Of a DNA stretch of 43,661 bases, positions 18,903 through 29,375 are shown piece by piece (position 1 is the first letter of the stretch; each line of letters opens with the position of its first letter). The translations under genes and the position numbers were made by a program. The notes under the pieces are model-generated. The model ran no database searches. It was not told where the DNA came from and saw only the letters and a program-made list of their open reading frames with translations. The stretch is from CAMAVH01 sp036500145. GTDB taxonomy: Bacteria; Pseudomonadota; Alphaproteobacteria; SMXQ01. The stretch is from contig DASYCO010000037.1 in NCBI GenBank assembly GCA_036500145.1, positions 1-43,661 on the forward strand, written 5' to 3'.

Positions 18903-19952
18903 TTACCTCGAAGATGCAGCCCTGCGGGCCGCCGTCGCCAATTGCATCAGCACGCGCGCGGTGATGGCGTCGGCCGGCATGCCGGTCGTCTTGCAGTCCA
19001 TCTCCGCCTTCAGCAGCATGTCGAGCGCGCGGCCGATGTTGGCCGCCGGCCATTGCCGCAGCGCCGCCTTGAAGGGCATCACCGCCTTGAAGAACAGGGG
19101 CGGGCGCAGCGCCTTGATGGCGCTATCGGCGTTGGCGCCTTCGGCCATCTTGCCGGCGACGAAATGCAGCCGTTCGAAATGGCGCGACACGGCGCGCAGA
19201 ATGGCGATGGAATGGGTGCCTTCGCGCGTCACGCGCTCAAAGGTGTGATCGAGCTCGGCGAGGTCGCCGCGCGCCACGGCGGCGGCGATGTCATCGACGC
19301 CCTGCTCGGACGAATCGCCGACGCAGGCCTCGGCGTCGGCCAGGGTGACGCGGCCGCGCTCCTGATTCTCCACGGTGCAGTAGAGAATCAGCTTCTCGAT
19401 CTCGCGGCGCGTCAGCATGCGGTCGCCGCCGAGCCGGCCGACGAGGAAGTCGAGCGCGTCCGGCGCCACGTCGAGCTTGGCCTGGCGCAGGCTGTCGCGG
19501 ATGACGTCGGCCAAGGTCGAATCGTCGTCGAGGTAGCAGGCGATGGCGGCGGCGGCGGGGTGGTCTTCGAACAGGCCGCGCAGCTTGGAGGAGGGCGAGA
19601 GCAGCCCGGCTTCGATGACGATCAGCGAATCGGCCTTCACCTCGTCGTCGAGCAGCTCCTCGAACAGCTTGGCCTGGCTGTCGACGGCGCTGCGCAGGCG
19701 GATGGCGCGCCGACCGCCCATCAGCGACAGGGCGTTGGCCTCGTCGCGCAGCAGGGCCGGATCTTCCTTCAGCTCGGCGGCGGAGATCTCGCGCGTGCGA
19801 AACGGGTCGTCGAGCCCGCCGGCGACGGCCTTGATCAGAGCCTCGGCGCGTTCGCGCACCAAGCCGCTGTCCGGGCCGTAGAGCAGCACGGCGCGGACCG
19901 CCGCGTCGGGCTTGCGGGCGAAGCCGTCGGCGCGGGCCGGCTGGATCTTCAT
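18903..19952 (-). CDS. holA: DNA polymerase III delta subunit
   Basis: A 349-aa clamp-loader subunit that opens the beta clamp. RAVLLYGPDSGLVRERAEAL is the delta N-terminal motif, followed by SLMGGRRAIRLRSAVD and LIVIEAGLLSPSSKLRGLFE; the C-terminal helical collar region reads HSIAILRAVSRHFERLHFV. ATG 19952. The lptE stop lies 15 bp upstream of the start, so it is downstream of leuS-lptE in one unit, a conserved alphaproteobacterial order. Confidence 0.92.
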   Translation of the reverse strand: MKIQPARADGFARKPDAAVRAVLLYGPDSGLVRERAEALIKAVAGGLDDPFRTREISAAELKEDPALLRDEANALSLMGGRRAIRLRSAVDSQAKLFEELLDDEVKADSLIVIEAGLLSPSSKLRGLFEDHPAAAAIACYLDDDSTLADVIRDSLRQAKLDVAPDALDFLVGRLGGDRMLTRREIEKLILYCTVENQERGRVTLADAEACVGDSSEQGVDDIAAAVARGDLAELDHTFERVTREGTHSIAILRAVSRHFERLHFVAGKMAEGANADSAIKALRPPLFFKAVMPFKAALRQWPAANIGRALDMLLKAEMDCKTTGMPADAITARVLMQLATAARRAASSR

Positions 19953-19967
19953 GTCAGGCCAGGCCTG

Positions 19968-20475
19968 TCATGTTGGCGCCTTGCGCGTGGCCAGGAAGAT
20001 CGCCACGCGCGTCTTGATCTCCTCGCTGAGATCGACGGCCGTGCGGCGGATCGCGTCGTTCTCGCTGATCACCGTGGCGAAGTCCGAATCAAGGATGTTG
20101 TAGCTGCTGATCGAACGGCTGCCCGCGTTCAGGATCACCGCGCCGCTGGCGAGGTCGGTCAACGTGTAGCTGGCGACCATGGTCAGGCTGCCGCGCGTCG
20201 CCGTCTGGTCGGTGCGGATGCCGAAGGTGTCGCGCTGCAGGGAGAGGTGGACGCTCAGGCGGTAGAGCGCGCGCGTCGCCGGGCCCTGCGGCTGCATCTT
20301 GTCGAGCAGGCTGTTGCGGACGAGCTGGCCTTCGCGGTTGGCAATCTGGTCGACGTCGATCGCCGCCAGCTCGGGCGCCGAGACCGACGAGGGGCTGCGC
20401 TGGCCGTAGAGCGGATGGAAGCCGCAGCCGGCCGCCGCGAAGAGGGCAGCCGCCAGCAGCGCGGCGGAAAGGGGC

Positions 20476-20489
<14 letters not shown>
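19968..20489 (-). CDS. lptE: LPS-assembly lipoprotein LptE
   Basis: A 173-aa protein that plugs the LptD barrel and helps insert LPS in the outer membrane. The signal peptide MSWSKPLSAALLAAALFAAA ends at a lipobox (AAGC, Cys22), then GFHPLYGQ, a near-invariant LptE motif. The rest is beta-rich (RLSVHLSLQRDTFGIRTDQ, SLTMVASYTLTD). The start overlaps the end of leuS by 14 bp, so translation is likely coupled. Confidence 0.92.
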
Positions 20490-23112
<2,623 letters not shown>

Positions 23113-23335
23113 GGGAGGCGTGATCCTAATCAGGCGGCGCGGCATGCGGCGCGCGGGGAAGGCGCGCGGCAGCCGTCAAAGACGCGGGTGATGCAGGTTG
23201 AAAGCGGCTTGGCGCGATTGTCCACGGCAGGCCGTGTCGCCGCAAGCCCCGAGGCGCGCCGAAGCCTGGCAGACCCGGATTTTCGGCCGGATTCTAGGCC
23301 AGGGTCCGGGGAGGCCGCGGCGCGGCAGCCTCGGC

Positions 23336-23911
23336 TCAGCGGTTGGCGCTGGTCTGGTCGACGCGAAGCTGGCGCGCGCGCGTCAGGATGGCGTTCTCGA
23401 GGTCGGTCGAGGTCTTCGATTCGACCGGCAGGTCGGCCCAGTTGGTGCCGTCGCGGCGCTGCTGGAACAGGGTGACGCGGATGCCGTCGGCGCGCAGGTC
23501 GCGGTCGAGGATGTAGGCGTTCGCCTTGAAGCGGCGGTCCGGGGTCTCCGGCGGGCTGTACCAGTCGGTGATGATGACGCCGCCGAACGGGTCAGCCGAG
23601 GCGAGGGGCATGAAGGACAGCGTGTCGAGCGAGGCACGCCACAGGAAGCTGTTCACGGCGACGCCGTTCGGCGCCACGTCTTCCTTCTTCTTGCCGAACA
23701 GGATCAGGCCATCCTTGCCGAAGATGCCGTCGCCGCTCTTCTGGGCTTCGGCCATGTCGCGGTCCTTGCGGTCCATCGGGTAATTGGTGCTGTCGACGGT
23801 GGGCTTCGAATCGCCGCCGCAGGCGGCGAGGCCGAAAGGCAGCAGGAGGGCGCCGAGCAGGGCGCGGCTGCGGAGCGAACGGGAAGCTTGGCGGAAAACG
23901 GAGCGGGTCAT
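23336..23911 (-). CDS. DUF3576 family lipoprotein
   Basis: A 191-aa protein. The signal peptide MTRSVFRQASRSLRSRALLG and the lipobox FGLAAC (Cys31) predict a lipoprotein. The conserved middle has GDGIFGKDGLILFGKKKED, VNSFLWRASLDTLSFMPLAS and ADPFGGVIITDWYSPPETPD, typical of DUF3576 in alphaproteobacteria, usually next to leuS. Its role is not known; association with envelope assembly is inferred from leuS-lptE linkage only. ATG 23911 starts the signal peptide; the longer frame is not conserved-looking. Confidence 0.85.
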   Translation of the reverse strand: MTRSVFRQASRSLRSRALLGALLLPFGLAACGGDSKPTVDSTNYPMDRKDRDMAEAQKSGDGIFGKDGLILFGKKKEDVAPNGVAVNSFLWRASLDTLSFMPLASADPFGGVIITDWYSPPETPDRRFKANAYILDRDLRADGIRVTLFQQRRDGTNWADLPVESKTSTDLENAILTRARQLRVDQTSANR

Positions 23912-24114
23912 AGCGGTCGAACAGTCCCTGGCTGGCCGTCGGCGCGGAAGCGTCGGCAAAAGGCGCTCAACATATAAGAAAAAGCGCGGGGAAACGCCAG
24001 CTTCCTCGGGGCACGGGAACTTCCGGGCAAGCCAAGGCGCGGCTTTTTTCGGCATAAGCCAAATTTTTCAATGCATTAGGTTTAGGCACGCCGCGACGGT
24101 CCGCGCGGCACGCA

Positions 24115-24187
24115 TAATAAAAAGAGGGCGGCAGATTGCTCTGCCGCCCTCGAAGGCTGCCGCTTGCGCGGCTGGGTCTTGCGACCC
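24115..24187 (-). terminator. Porin 1 3'-end: three stacked hairpins with U-run
   Basis: Read on the minus strand after the stop: hairpin GGGTC/GACCC (24174-24187), hairpin GCCGC/GCGGC (24159-24172), then an 11-bp terminator stem GAGGGCGGCAG/CTGCCGCCCTC (24124-24151) followed by CTTTTTATTA. The same three hairpins follow porin 2 with one compensating base-pair change. Confidence 0.85.
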
Positions 24188-24206
24188 GTCAGTTTTAGTC
24201 GACTGA

Positions 24207-25379
24207 TTAGAACGTGATCTGCGTGCCGACGAGCAGGCCGATGGCCTGGTTCTCGTCCTCAGGCGCAAAGCCGTCCGAGTCGTTGGTGTAGTACCAGCTG
24301 TCGGCATAGAGGCTCACGCCGGCGCCGAGACGATAGGCAACGCCCAAGGTCGCGGTGTCGGAGGTGAAGTCCGCGCCGCCGGCGGTGCCGACCGGGTTGT
24401 CCTGCATGTTGTGCATGTAGCCAACGCCGATCTGGTAGGGGCCAGTCGTGTACTTCACGCCGCCGCCGTAACCGGAAACGGTCACGTCCTTGTCGTCGCC
24501 CACGCCGTTCTCGCTGGCGTAGCCGAGGCTGACGAGGAAGCCGCCGAACTCGACCTTGCCGCTCAAGCTGTAGCCGTTCACGTCGTCGGTGACGGTCGTG
24601 TTCTGCGCGTCAGCATGGTTGTAGGTCGCGGCCAGGCCGAAACCGATCTCGTCGACCTTGAACTCGTAGGTCAGGCCGGTTTCGATCCAGTTCTCGTAGT
24701 TCTGCGATTGGCTGGCAGTCGGCGCGCCTGCATTGTCGCTGGCGCGGATACGGCCCGAGTCGCCGTCGTTGGCGGTGTAGGACACGCCGAACTGGAAGCC
24801 CGCGATGGTCGGGGTGTAGTACATGACCTTCGTGGCGTCGTTCGTGTCGGTGACGTCAGCGACCTTCGTGTACAGGTCGTTGTCGAACGACGTCGTGTTC
24901 ACCCAACGGCGATAGCCCTTCGAGGCGCCCAGGCCGAGGCCCGAGATCGCGCTGTCGGCAGCCATGTTCATCGAGTCGGACGGGCCGTCTTCGTTGCCGA
25001 GGGTCAGTTCGCCCCAGGTGCCGGAGAAGACCATCGTGACTTCGTCGGCGTTCTGCTCGTTGTTGGTCTTCGCGGTGCCGACGGCGCGGTCCTGCGAGTC
25101 AGCTTCCATTTCGATCTTCACGGCCCAACGCAGGCCGTTGTCCAGCTTGTCGCTGGCGCGGATCAGCAGCTCGGTGTCGGTGACGAAGCCGAAGCCACGG
25201 TCGCCGCCGGCAACGCCGGGGACGCCCGGCGACGGGCTCCAGCCATCAACGTCCTGGCTCGAGAAGCCAGCCTGGAAATCCATGTAACCGCCGAGCCGGA
25301 CTTCCGGCGCAGCGAGGGCGGCAGTGGCCGCAAAGGACGCACCGACGAGAGCGGTCGTGCCCAAAAGCAGTTTCTTCAT
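24207..25379 (-). CDS. Outer-membrane porin, copy 1
   Basis: A 390-aa trimeric-porin-like beta-barrel. The signal peptide MKKLLLGTTALVGASFAATA is cleaved after ALA, then PEVRLGGYMDFQAGFSSQDV, alternating beta strands throughout, and the terminal Phe (VGTQITF) that BAM recognises. It is clearly homologous to the next gene upstream (25886-27037), with long identical stretches such as GFGFVTDTELLIRASDKLDN. GGAGG (minus strand, 25390-25394) lies about 10 nt before the ATG. The family is typical of Rhodospirillales. Solute selectivity is unknown. Confidence 0.9.
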   Translation of the reverse strand: MKKLLLGTTALVGASFAATAALAAPEVRLGGYMDFQAGFSSQDVDGWSPSPGVPGVAGGDRGFGFVTDTELLIRASDKLDNGLRWAVKIEMEADSQDRAVGTAKTNNEQNADEVTMVFSGTWGELTLGNEDGPSDSMNMAADSAISGLGLGASKGYRRWVNTTSFDNDLYTKVADVTDTNDATKVMYYTPTIAGFQFGVSYTANDGDSGRIRASDNAGAPTASQSQNYENWIETGLTYEFKVDEIGFGLAATYNHADAQNTTVTDDVNGYSLSGKVEFGGFLVSLGYASENGVGDDKDVTVSGYGGGVKYTTGPYQIGVGYMHNMQDNPVGTAGGADFTSDTATLGVAYRLGAGVSLYADSWYYTNDSDGFAPEDENQAIGLLVGTQITF

Positions 25380-25522
25380 ACCGATAAAACCTCCGGTTAA
25401 TCCCCCTGCAAATCCGTCGACGAGGGAATTGGAACATTGATTTGGCGCGCGCTACTTGCTGCGCCCCGTTATCCGGTGAAGGAATCCCCCCTGCCGGACC
25501 CGTGCCTTAAAAGCACGCAAAT

Positions 25523-25551
25523 TTGATACCTCGTCCCATATGTACTTACAA
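25523..25551 (-). promoter_or_regulatory. Possible porin 1 promoter
   Basis: Minus strand: -35 TTGTAA (25546-25551) and -10 TATCAA (25523-25528) separated by 17 bp, each 4/6 to the sigma70 consensus. It would give a leader of about 135 nt, which is the part conserved with porin 2. Confidence 0.35.
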
Positions 25552-25693
25552 TCCGGGCCAAAAATTTACGGCCCTCCCGTCGTATTTTTGTCACATTGCG
25601 GAAATATCTCTGACTTATCAAAAGGATAAGGCCACACCGCAGCGCAATAAAACGGCGGGCGACTCAATGTCCCCCGCCAAAACACTGATTTTA

Positions 25694-25707
25694 TTGATAA
25701 ATATCAA
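25694..25707. promoter_or_regulatory. Perfect Fnr/FixK-type box
   Basis: TTGATAAATATCAA matches TTGAT-N4-ATCAA exactly; one more A/T pair on each side makes a 7-2-7 inverted repeat (25693-25708). It is 315 bp upstream of porin 1 and too far from its likely promoter for standard Fnr activation, so its target is uncertain. Confidence 0.6.
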
Positions 25708-25813
25708 TTCGAGCGTGACCGGTCTGCGACGCCACAATCTGTAGGGCATCGACCCCGAAATTCTCCATATCATGTTGATCAAGACATGCAGTTCAGGGAG
25801 CCGGGCATAAGAA

Positions 25814-25877
25814 GAGGGCGGCAGGTTGCCCTGCCGCCCTCGATAGTCGCCGCTTGCGCGGCCGGATCGCGAGATCC
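25814..25877 (-). terminator. Porin 2 3'-end: three stacked hairpins
   Basis: Minus-strand order after the stop: GGATC/GATCC (25864-25877, loop GCGA), GCCGC/GCGGC (25849-25862), and the 11-bp stem GAGGGCGGCAG/CTGCCGCCCTC (25814-25841). A weaker T-rich stretch (CTTCTTATG) follows than at porin 1. Confidence 0.75.
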
Positions 25878-25885
25878 GTTTCGGC

Positions 25886-27037
25886 TTAGAACGTGATCTG
25901 CGTGCCGACGAGCAGGCCGAGCGAGTCGTTGTCGAGGGCGGAAGTGGCGCTCGAACCCGAATCGCTGGTGAAGTACCAGGTGTCGACGTAGGTCTGCACG
26001 CCAGCGCCGAGCTGGTAGGCAGCGCCCAGCGTGACGGTGTCGTTCGAGAAGTCGGCCGCCGCGCCCGGGTTGTCCTGGCTGTTGTGCATGTAGGACGCGC
26101 CGATCTGGTAAGGACCGGTCGTGTACATCACGCCGCCGCCGTAACCGGAGACGTCGGTGTCCTTGGCGGCGCCCGGAGCGTTTTCCGTGCCGTAGCCGAG
26201 GCTGACCTTGAAGCCGCCGAAGGAGGCCTTGCCGCTGAGGGCCCAGCTCTGCACGTCGTCCGCCGTCGTGTTCTTCGCATCGGCATGGTTGCCGGTCGCG
26301 GCGATGCCGAAGCCGATGTCGTCCACCTTGAACTCATAGCTCAAGCCGGCTTCGATCCAGTTCTCGTAGCCCTGGGCGCCGGTGGCGGTCAGATCGGACG
26401 CGCGAACGCGGCCCGAGTCGGCGTCGTCGGCCGAGTAGGACACGCCCGCCTGGAAGCCGGCGATGTTCGGCGTGTAGTACATGACCTTCGTGGCATCGTT
26501 CGAGTCGGTGACGTCGACCGTGGCGTTCCACATGACGTTGGTGAACGACTGCGTGTTCACCCAGCGGCGGAAGCCCTTGCTGCCGCTCGTGCCGATGCCG
26601 GAGATCATGGCGCTGCCGGTCATGTTCAGCGAGTCGGACGGGCCGTCTTCGTTGCCGAGGGTCAGCTGACCCCAGGTGCCGGAGAAGACCATGCTGACTT
26701 CGTCAGCGTTCTGTTCGTTGTCCGTCTTGCCGGTGCCGGTGGCGCGGTCCTGTGAGTCGGCTTCCATTTCGATCTTCACGGACCAAGCGAGGCCGTTGTC
26801 CAGCTTGTCGCTGGCGCGGATCAGCAGTTCGGTGTCGGTGACGAAGCCGAAGCCGCGGTCGGCCGAGCCGGTGCCCGGCACGCCCGGCGCCGGGCCGAAG
26901 CCGTCGACGTCCTGGCTCGAGAAGCCAGCCTGGAAATCCATGTAACCGCCGAGCCGGACTTCCGGCGCAGCAAAGGCGGCCGTGGCCACGAAAGACGCGC
27001 CGACGATGGCGGTCGTGCCCAAAAGCAGTTTCTTCAT
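25886..27037 (-). CDS. Outer-membrane porin, copy 2
   Basis: A 383-aa paralogue of the preceding porin in tandem. The signal peptide MKKLLLGTTAIVGASFVATA ends at AFA, then PEVRLGGYMDFQAGFSSQDV, and the C-terminus is VGTQITF. Differences from copy 1 cluster in likely surface loops (for example after GSAMISGIG and around SGSSATSALDNDS), while strands are nearly identical. ATG 27037 has GGAGG (minus strand, 27046-27050) about 9 nt upstream; a longer frame from 27070 runs through the ribosome site. Two copies with diverged loops suggest differential expression or phage/solute variation, which is inference. Confidence 0.9.
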   Translation of the reverse strand: MKKLLLGTTAIVGASFVATAAFAAPEVRLGGYMDFQAGFSSQDVDGFGPAPGVPGTGSADRGFGFVTDTELLIRASDKLDNGLAWSVKIEMEADSQDRATGTGKTDNEQNADEVSMVFSGTWGQLTLGNEDGPSDSLNMTGSAMISGIGTSGSKGFRRWVNTQSFTNVMWNATVDVTDSNDATKVMYYTPNIAGFQAGVSYSADDADSGRVRASDLTATGAQGYENWIEAGLSYEFKVDDIGFGIAATGNHADAKNTTADDVQSWALSGKASFGGFKVSLGYGTENAPGAAKDTDVSGYGGGVMYTTGPYQIGASYMHNSQDNPGAAADFSNDTVTLGAAYQLGAGVQTYVDTWYFTSDSGSSATSALDNDSLGLLVGTQITF

Positions 27038-27427
27038 ACTCAAAACCTCCGGTGAATCCCCCAGCAACATGTCGACGAGGGGATTTGAGACAATGATTTA
27101 GCGCGCAAGACTTGCTGCGCCCCGTCACTCGGCGAAAGAACCCCCTTCGCCAAGCCCATGCCTGAAAAGCACGCGAGGGAGATACCCGGCGCATGTGTCC
27201 GTATGATTACACGACGGTCCAAAACGGCCGGCTGTAACGACGTAGTTTTTCATTGTTGCTGCGATGCAACGTTATGGCCGCCCACGCATTTGTGACAGCG
27301 CGTGAGCCACGCGAGATGCCGCGCATAACGAACAGCCTCCATGCGGCGAGGCTGTCCCGCCGCGTGGCGGCCTTGTGCAGGGAAGGGATCGGCGCGCGGC
27401 GAATCAAAGTCGCCGCCGCGCCCGCTG
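27038..27427. other. 390-bp spacer upstream of porin 2
   Basis: 27038 to about 27185 is the porin 2 leader, aligned with that of porin 1. It includes a hairpin GGCGAA / TTCGCC on the minus strand (about 27132-27152) and the conserved tract GACGGGGCGCAGCAAGT. The remaining 240 bp up to the oxygenase stop presumably hold the porin 2 promoter; I see no gene, Fnr box or clear -35/-10 pair there. Confidence 0.6.
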
Positions 27428-28594
27428 CTAAAGAGTCGCGATCACTTTCATCGCGAGCAGCGAACGCAGCAGGTCGCCGCGCGTCTCGGCGCCGAGCGCG
27501 GGGAATTTCCGCGTCAGGTCGGCGTCGGTGAAGGCGTCCTGCGTCACCACCCAGGCGACGGCGCGGTCGAAGCCGGACGGGATTGGCGTGGCCTTGCCGG
27601 CGCGCGCGAGGATCCAGCCGCCGCCCTGCATCGTCACCTTGAAGTCGCGCGCGGTCACGCGATAGCCAGCCGGCGCGGCGCGGTAGCGAAATCTGTCCTG
27701 GAAGTCGCGCAGGGCCTTCAGCATCTCCGGCGCCGTCGCCAGTTCTTCCAGCCGGCGGCCGAGCGCCGCCAGCCGCTCGGCGAAGGCCGCCTCTCCGGCG
27801 TCCGGGCCCTGGCCATGGCGGCGCGGCAGGTCGGCGCGGAACAGCGGATCTTGCACGGCAGCCTCGAACAGCATGGTGACGAGGTCGATGCCGATGACGC
27901 CGACGGCACCGAAGGCGATGTGGATGGTACGTTCCGAGCGCGCCACCGCGTCGTGGTACTGGCCGCGCGGCAGATAGAGCAGGTCGCCCGGCTTCATCAG
28001 CACTTCGGCGGCGACCTTGCCCTTGGCCTCGTCGTGGAAGGCGCGGCCCTGGCTCTTGAAGGTCGAATGCTCGATCGGGTTGTCGATGCGCCCCTCGTAG
28101 ATGCGCCACAGCTTCTCGCCTTCGACATGCACGGCGTAGACGTCGTGGGTATCGTAATGGCTTGCGAAGGCCTGGCGCTCGCGCGGCGAGCTGTAGAGGT
28201 TCGCCTGCACCTTGGCCTCAAGGGTCGTCTCGAGCGCGCGCGCCACGGCGGCGACGCCGTCGAGCCCGGGCGCCAGCAGGTCGATGTCGTTGAGCACCAG
28301 GCTGGCGCCGTCGGCCAGCAAGGCCTTCACGCGCGCCGGATCGGGCGCGCCCGTGCCTGCGGGGCCCGCCGGGCAATAGGCTGCTCCCGGCAGCATGATG
28401 CTGTCGCGCGCCATCTGGAAGGACTTGGCGTTCCAGAGGCCGGGGGTGTCGATCAGGCCATCGAGCCGGTCGCGCGACATCACGCCAGAGAACTTGGCCG
28501 CGCCGCCGGGAATGTGCAGCGGCTTGCGGCTGTGATGTTCGGCGAAGAACTGTGCCGGGGTGATCGGCGCGATGATGTCGGCGAAGCTTGTCAT
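27428..28594 (-). CDS. JmjC/cupin-4 Fe(II)/2-oxoglutarate oxygenase (RoxA/YcfD-like)
   Basis: A 388-aa protein. The N-terminus ITPAQFFAEHHSRKPLHIPG resembles the start of the ribosomal-oxygenase family. The metal triad is visible: H146 and D148 in SHYDTHDVYAVHVEGEKLWR and H214 in LLYLPRGQYHDAV. The C-terminal region is the helical/winged-helix part seen in ROX proteins. In E. coli YcfD hydroxylates ribosomal protein L16; whether this protein does the same is inference, and it could act on another target. It lies 29 bp downstream of the ThiE-like gene, likely cotranscribed. Confidence 0.8.
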   Translation of the reverse strand: MTSFADIIAPITPAQFFAEHHSRKPLHIPGGAAKFSGVMSRDRLDGLIDTPGLWNAKSFQMARDSIMLPGAAYCPAGPAGTGAPDPARVKALLADGASLVLNDIDLLAPGLDGVAAVARALETTLEAKVQANLYSSPRERQAFASHYDTHDVYAVHVEGEKLWRIYEGRIDNPIEHSTFKSQGRAFHDEAKGKVAAEVLMKPGDLLYLPRGQYHDAVARSERTIHIAFGAVGVIGIDLVTMLFEAAVQDPLFRADLPRRHGQGPDAGEAAFAERLAALGRRLEELATAPEMLKALRDFQDRFRYRAAPAGYRVTARDFKVTMQGGGWILARAGKATPIPSGFDRAVAWVVTQDAFTDADLTRKFPALGAETRGDLLRSLLAMKVIATL

Positions 28595-28623
28595 GGGAGG
28601 GCGATGATATCGTCGCCGGGCGG

Positions 28624-29313
28624 TCAGGCGAAGCTCTGAAAATCGGCGCGCGCAATGTCCTCGACCGAAAGGGACAGCTGCGGGGTCGCCCGCGTCAGGC
28701 CGCCGATGGCGGCGATCCCTGCGGCGCCGCAGCCGCGCAGCCGGCGGACATTGCCTGCGTGGACGCCGCCGAGGGCGTAGACCGGCTGGCCGCTGGCGCG
28801 GACCAGGGCGGCGAAGCGCAGCGGGCCGAGCGACGGCGCGCCGGGATGGCTCAAGGTCGGGAACACGGGCGAGAGCAGCGCCGCCGAGACGCCGGCGTCC
28901 GCCGCGCGGCGCAAGGCCGGCGCCGAATGGGCGGCGGCGGTGACGAGCCAGCCGGGCCGCCGGCGCAGATGCGCGACGGGGCCGCGCAGCCGCCGCTCGG
29001 AGAGATGCAGGCCGTCGGCGCGCACCGCCAGCGCCAGCGCCATGTCGTCAGCGATCAGCAGCTTCACGCCACGCGCCAGGGTCGCGGCGCGCAGGATGCG
29101 CGCCAGGGCGAGGCGCGAGGGCGGCGTCAGCTCGTAATGGCGGAAGATCACGGCGGCGTCGGGCGGCAGGCGCCGCACGTCGGCGACGGGATCCGGCGTG
29201 CGCCGCGCATCGGTCATCAGGATGACCGCGGGCAGGGACAGGTGCGCCGGCGCTTGATCCCGCGCTCGGGCCAAATTGAGGTGGCGCGCGCCGTCTGTTA
29301 AGCTGAAACCCAT
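28624..29313 (-). CDS. ThiE/TenI-like thiamine phosphate synthase family protein
   Basis: A 229-aa TIM-barrel protein. LLIADDMALALAVRADGLHL matches the ThiE/TenI strand with the D-G-x-H-L signature. SPVFPTLSHPGAPSLGPLRF is the phosphate/substrate loop, and PVYALGGVHAGNV the C-terminal phosphate site. The N-terminal VILMTD replaces the usual LVTD, and the D of ThiE's NDR motif is present only as ADD, so it may be a TenI-like isomerase or a divergent synthase. GGAGG followed by ATCG and ATG 29313 decides the start over GTG 29325. Divergent from yggS. Confidence 0.78.
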   Translation of the reverse strand: MGFSLTDGARHLNLARARDQAPAHLSLPAVILMTDARRTPDPVADVRRLPPDAAVIFRHYELTPPSRLALARILRAATLARGVKLLIADDMALALAVRADGLHLSERRLRGPVAHLRRRPGWLVTAAAHSAPALRRAADAGVSAALLSPVFPTLSHPGAPSLGPLRFAALVRASGQPVYALGGVHAGNVRRLRGCGAAGIAAIGGLTRATPQLSLSVEDIARADFQSFA

Positions 29314-29375
29314 CGATCCTCCCACCGCGCAGTGATCCTACATGGCGACGACTCCCATACAACCGATTCATTCCC

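Larger units (their letters stand above)
25380..25885. other. 506-bp inter-porin region: leader, Fnr-type box, AT-rich core
   Basis: From 25380 to about 25510 lies the porin 1 leader, similar over its whole length to the leader of porin 2. From 25520 to 25760 the DNA is AT-rich compared with its surroundings and holds a possible porin promoter and a perfect Fnr-type palindrome. 25814-25877 is the porin 2 hairpin array. A 73-codon plus-strand frame (25523-25744) has no ribosome site and I do not call it a gene. Confidence 0.7.

Noticed and set aside
19950..19972. Near-palindrome spanning the holA start and lptE stop
   Set aside because: Two mismatches and full overlap with start and stop codons; no sign of a separate function.
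25523..25744. 73-codon plus-strand frame in the inter-porin spacer
   Set aside because: No ribosome site or recognisable protein; open mainly because the stretch is short and AT-rich. A small RNA is more likely than a protein.
24207..27037. Tandem porins as a recently acquired or mobile segment
   Set aside because: No integrase, insertion sequence or target-site repeat; both copies look native and diverged, consistent with an old tandem duplication.
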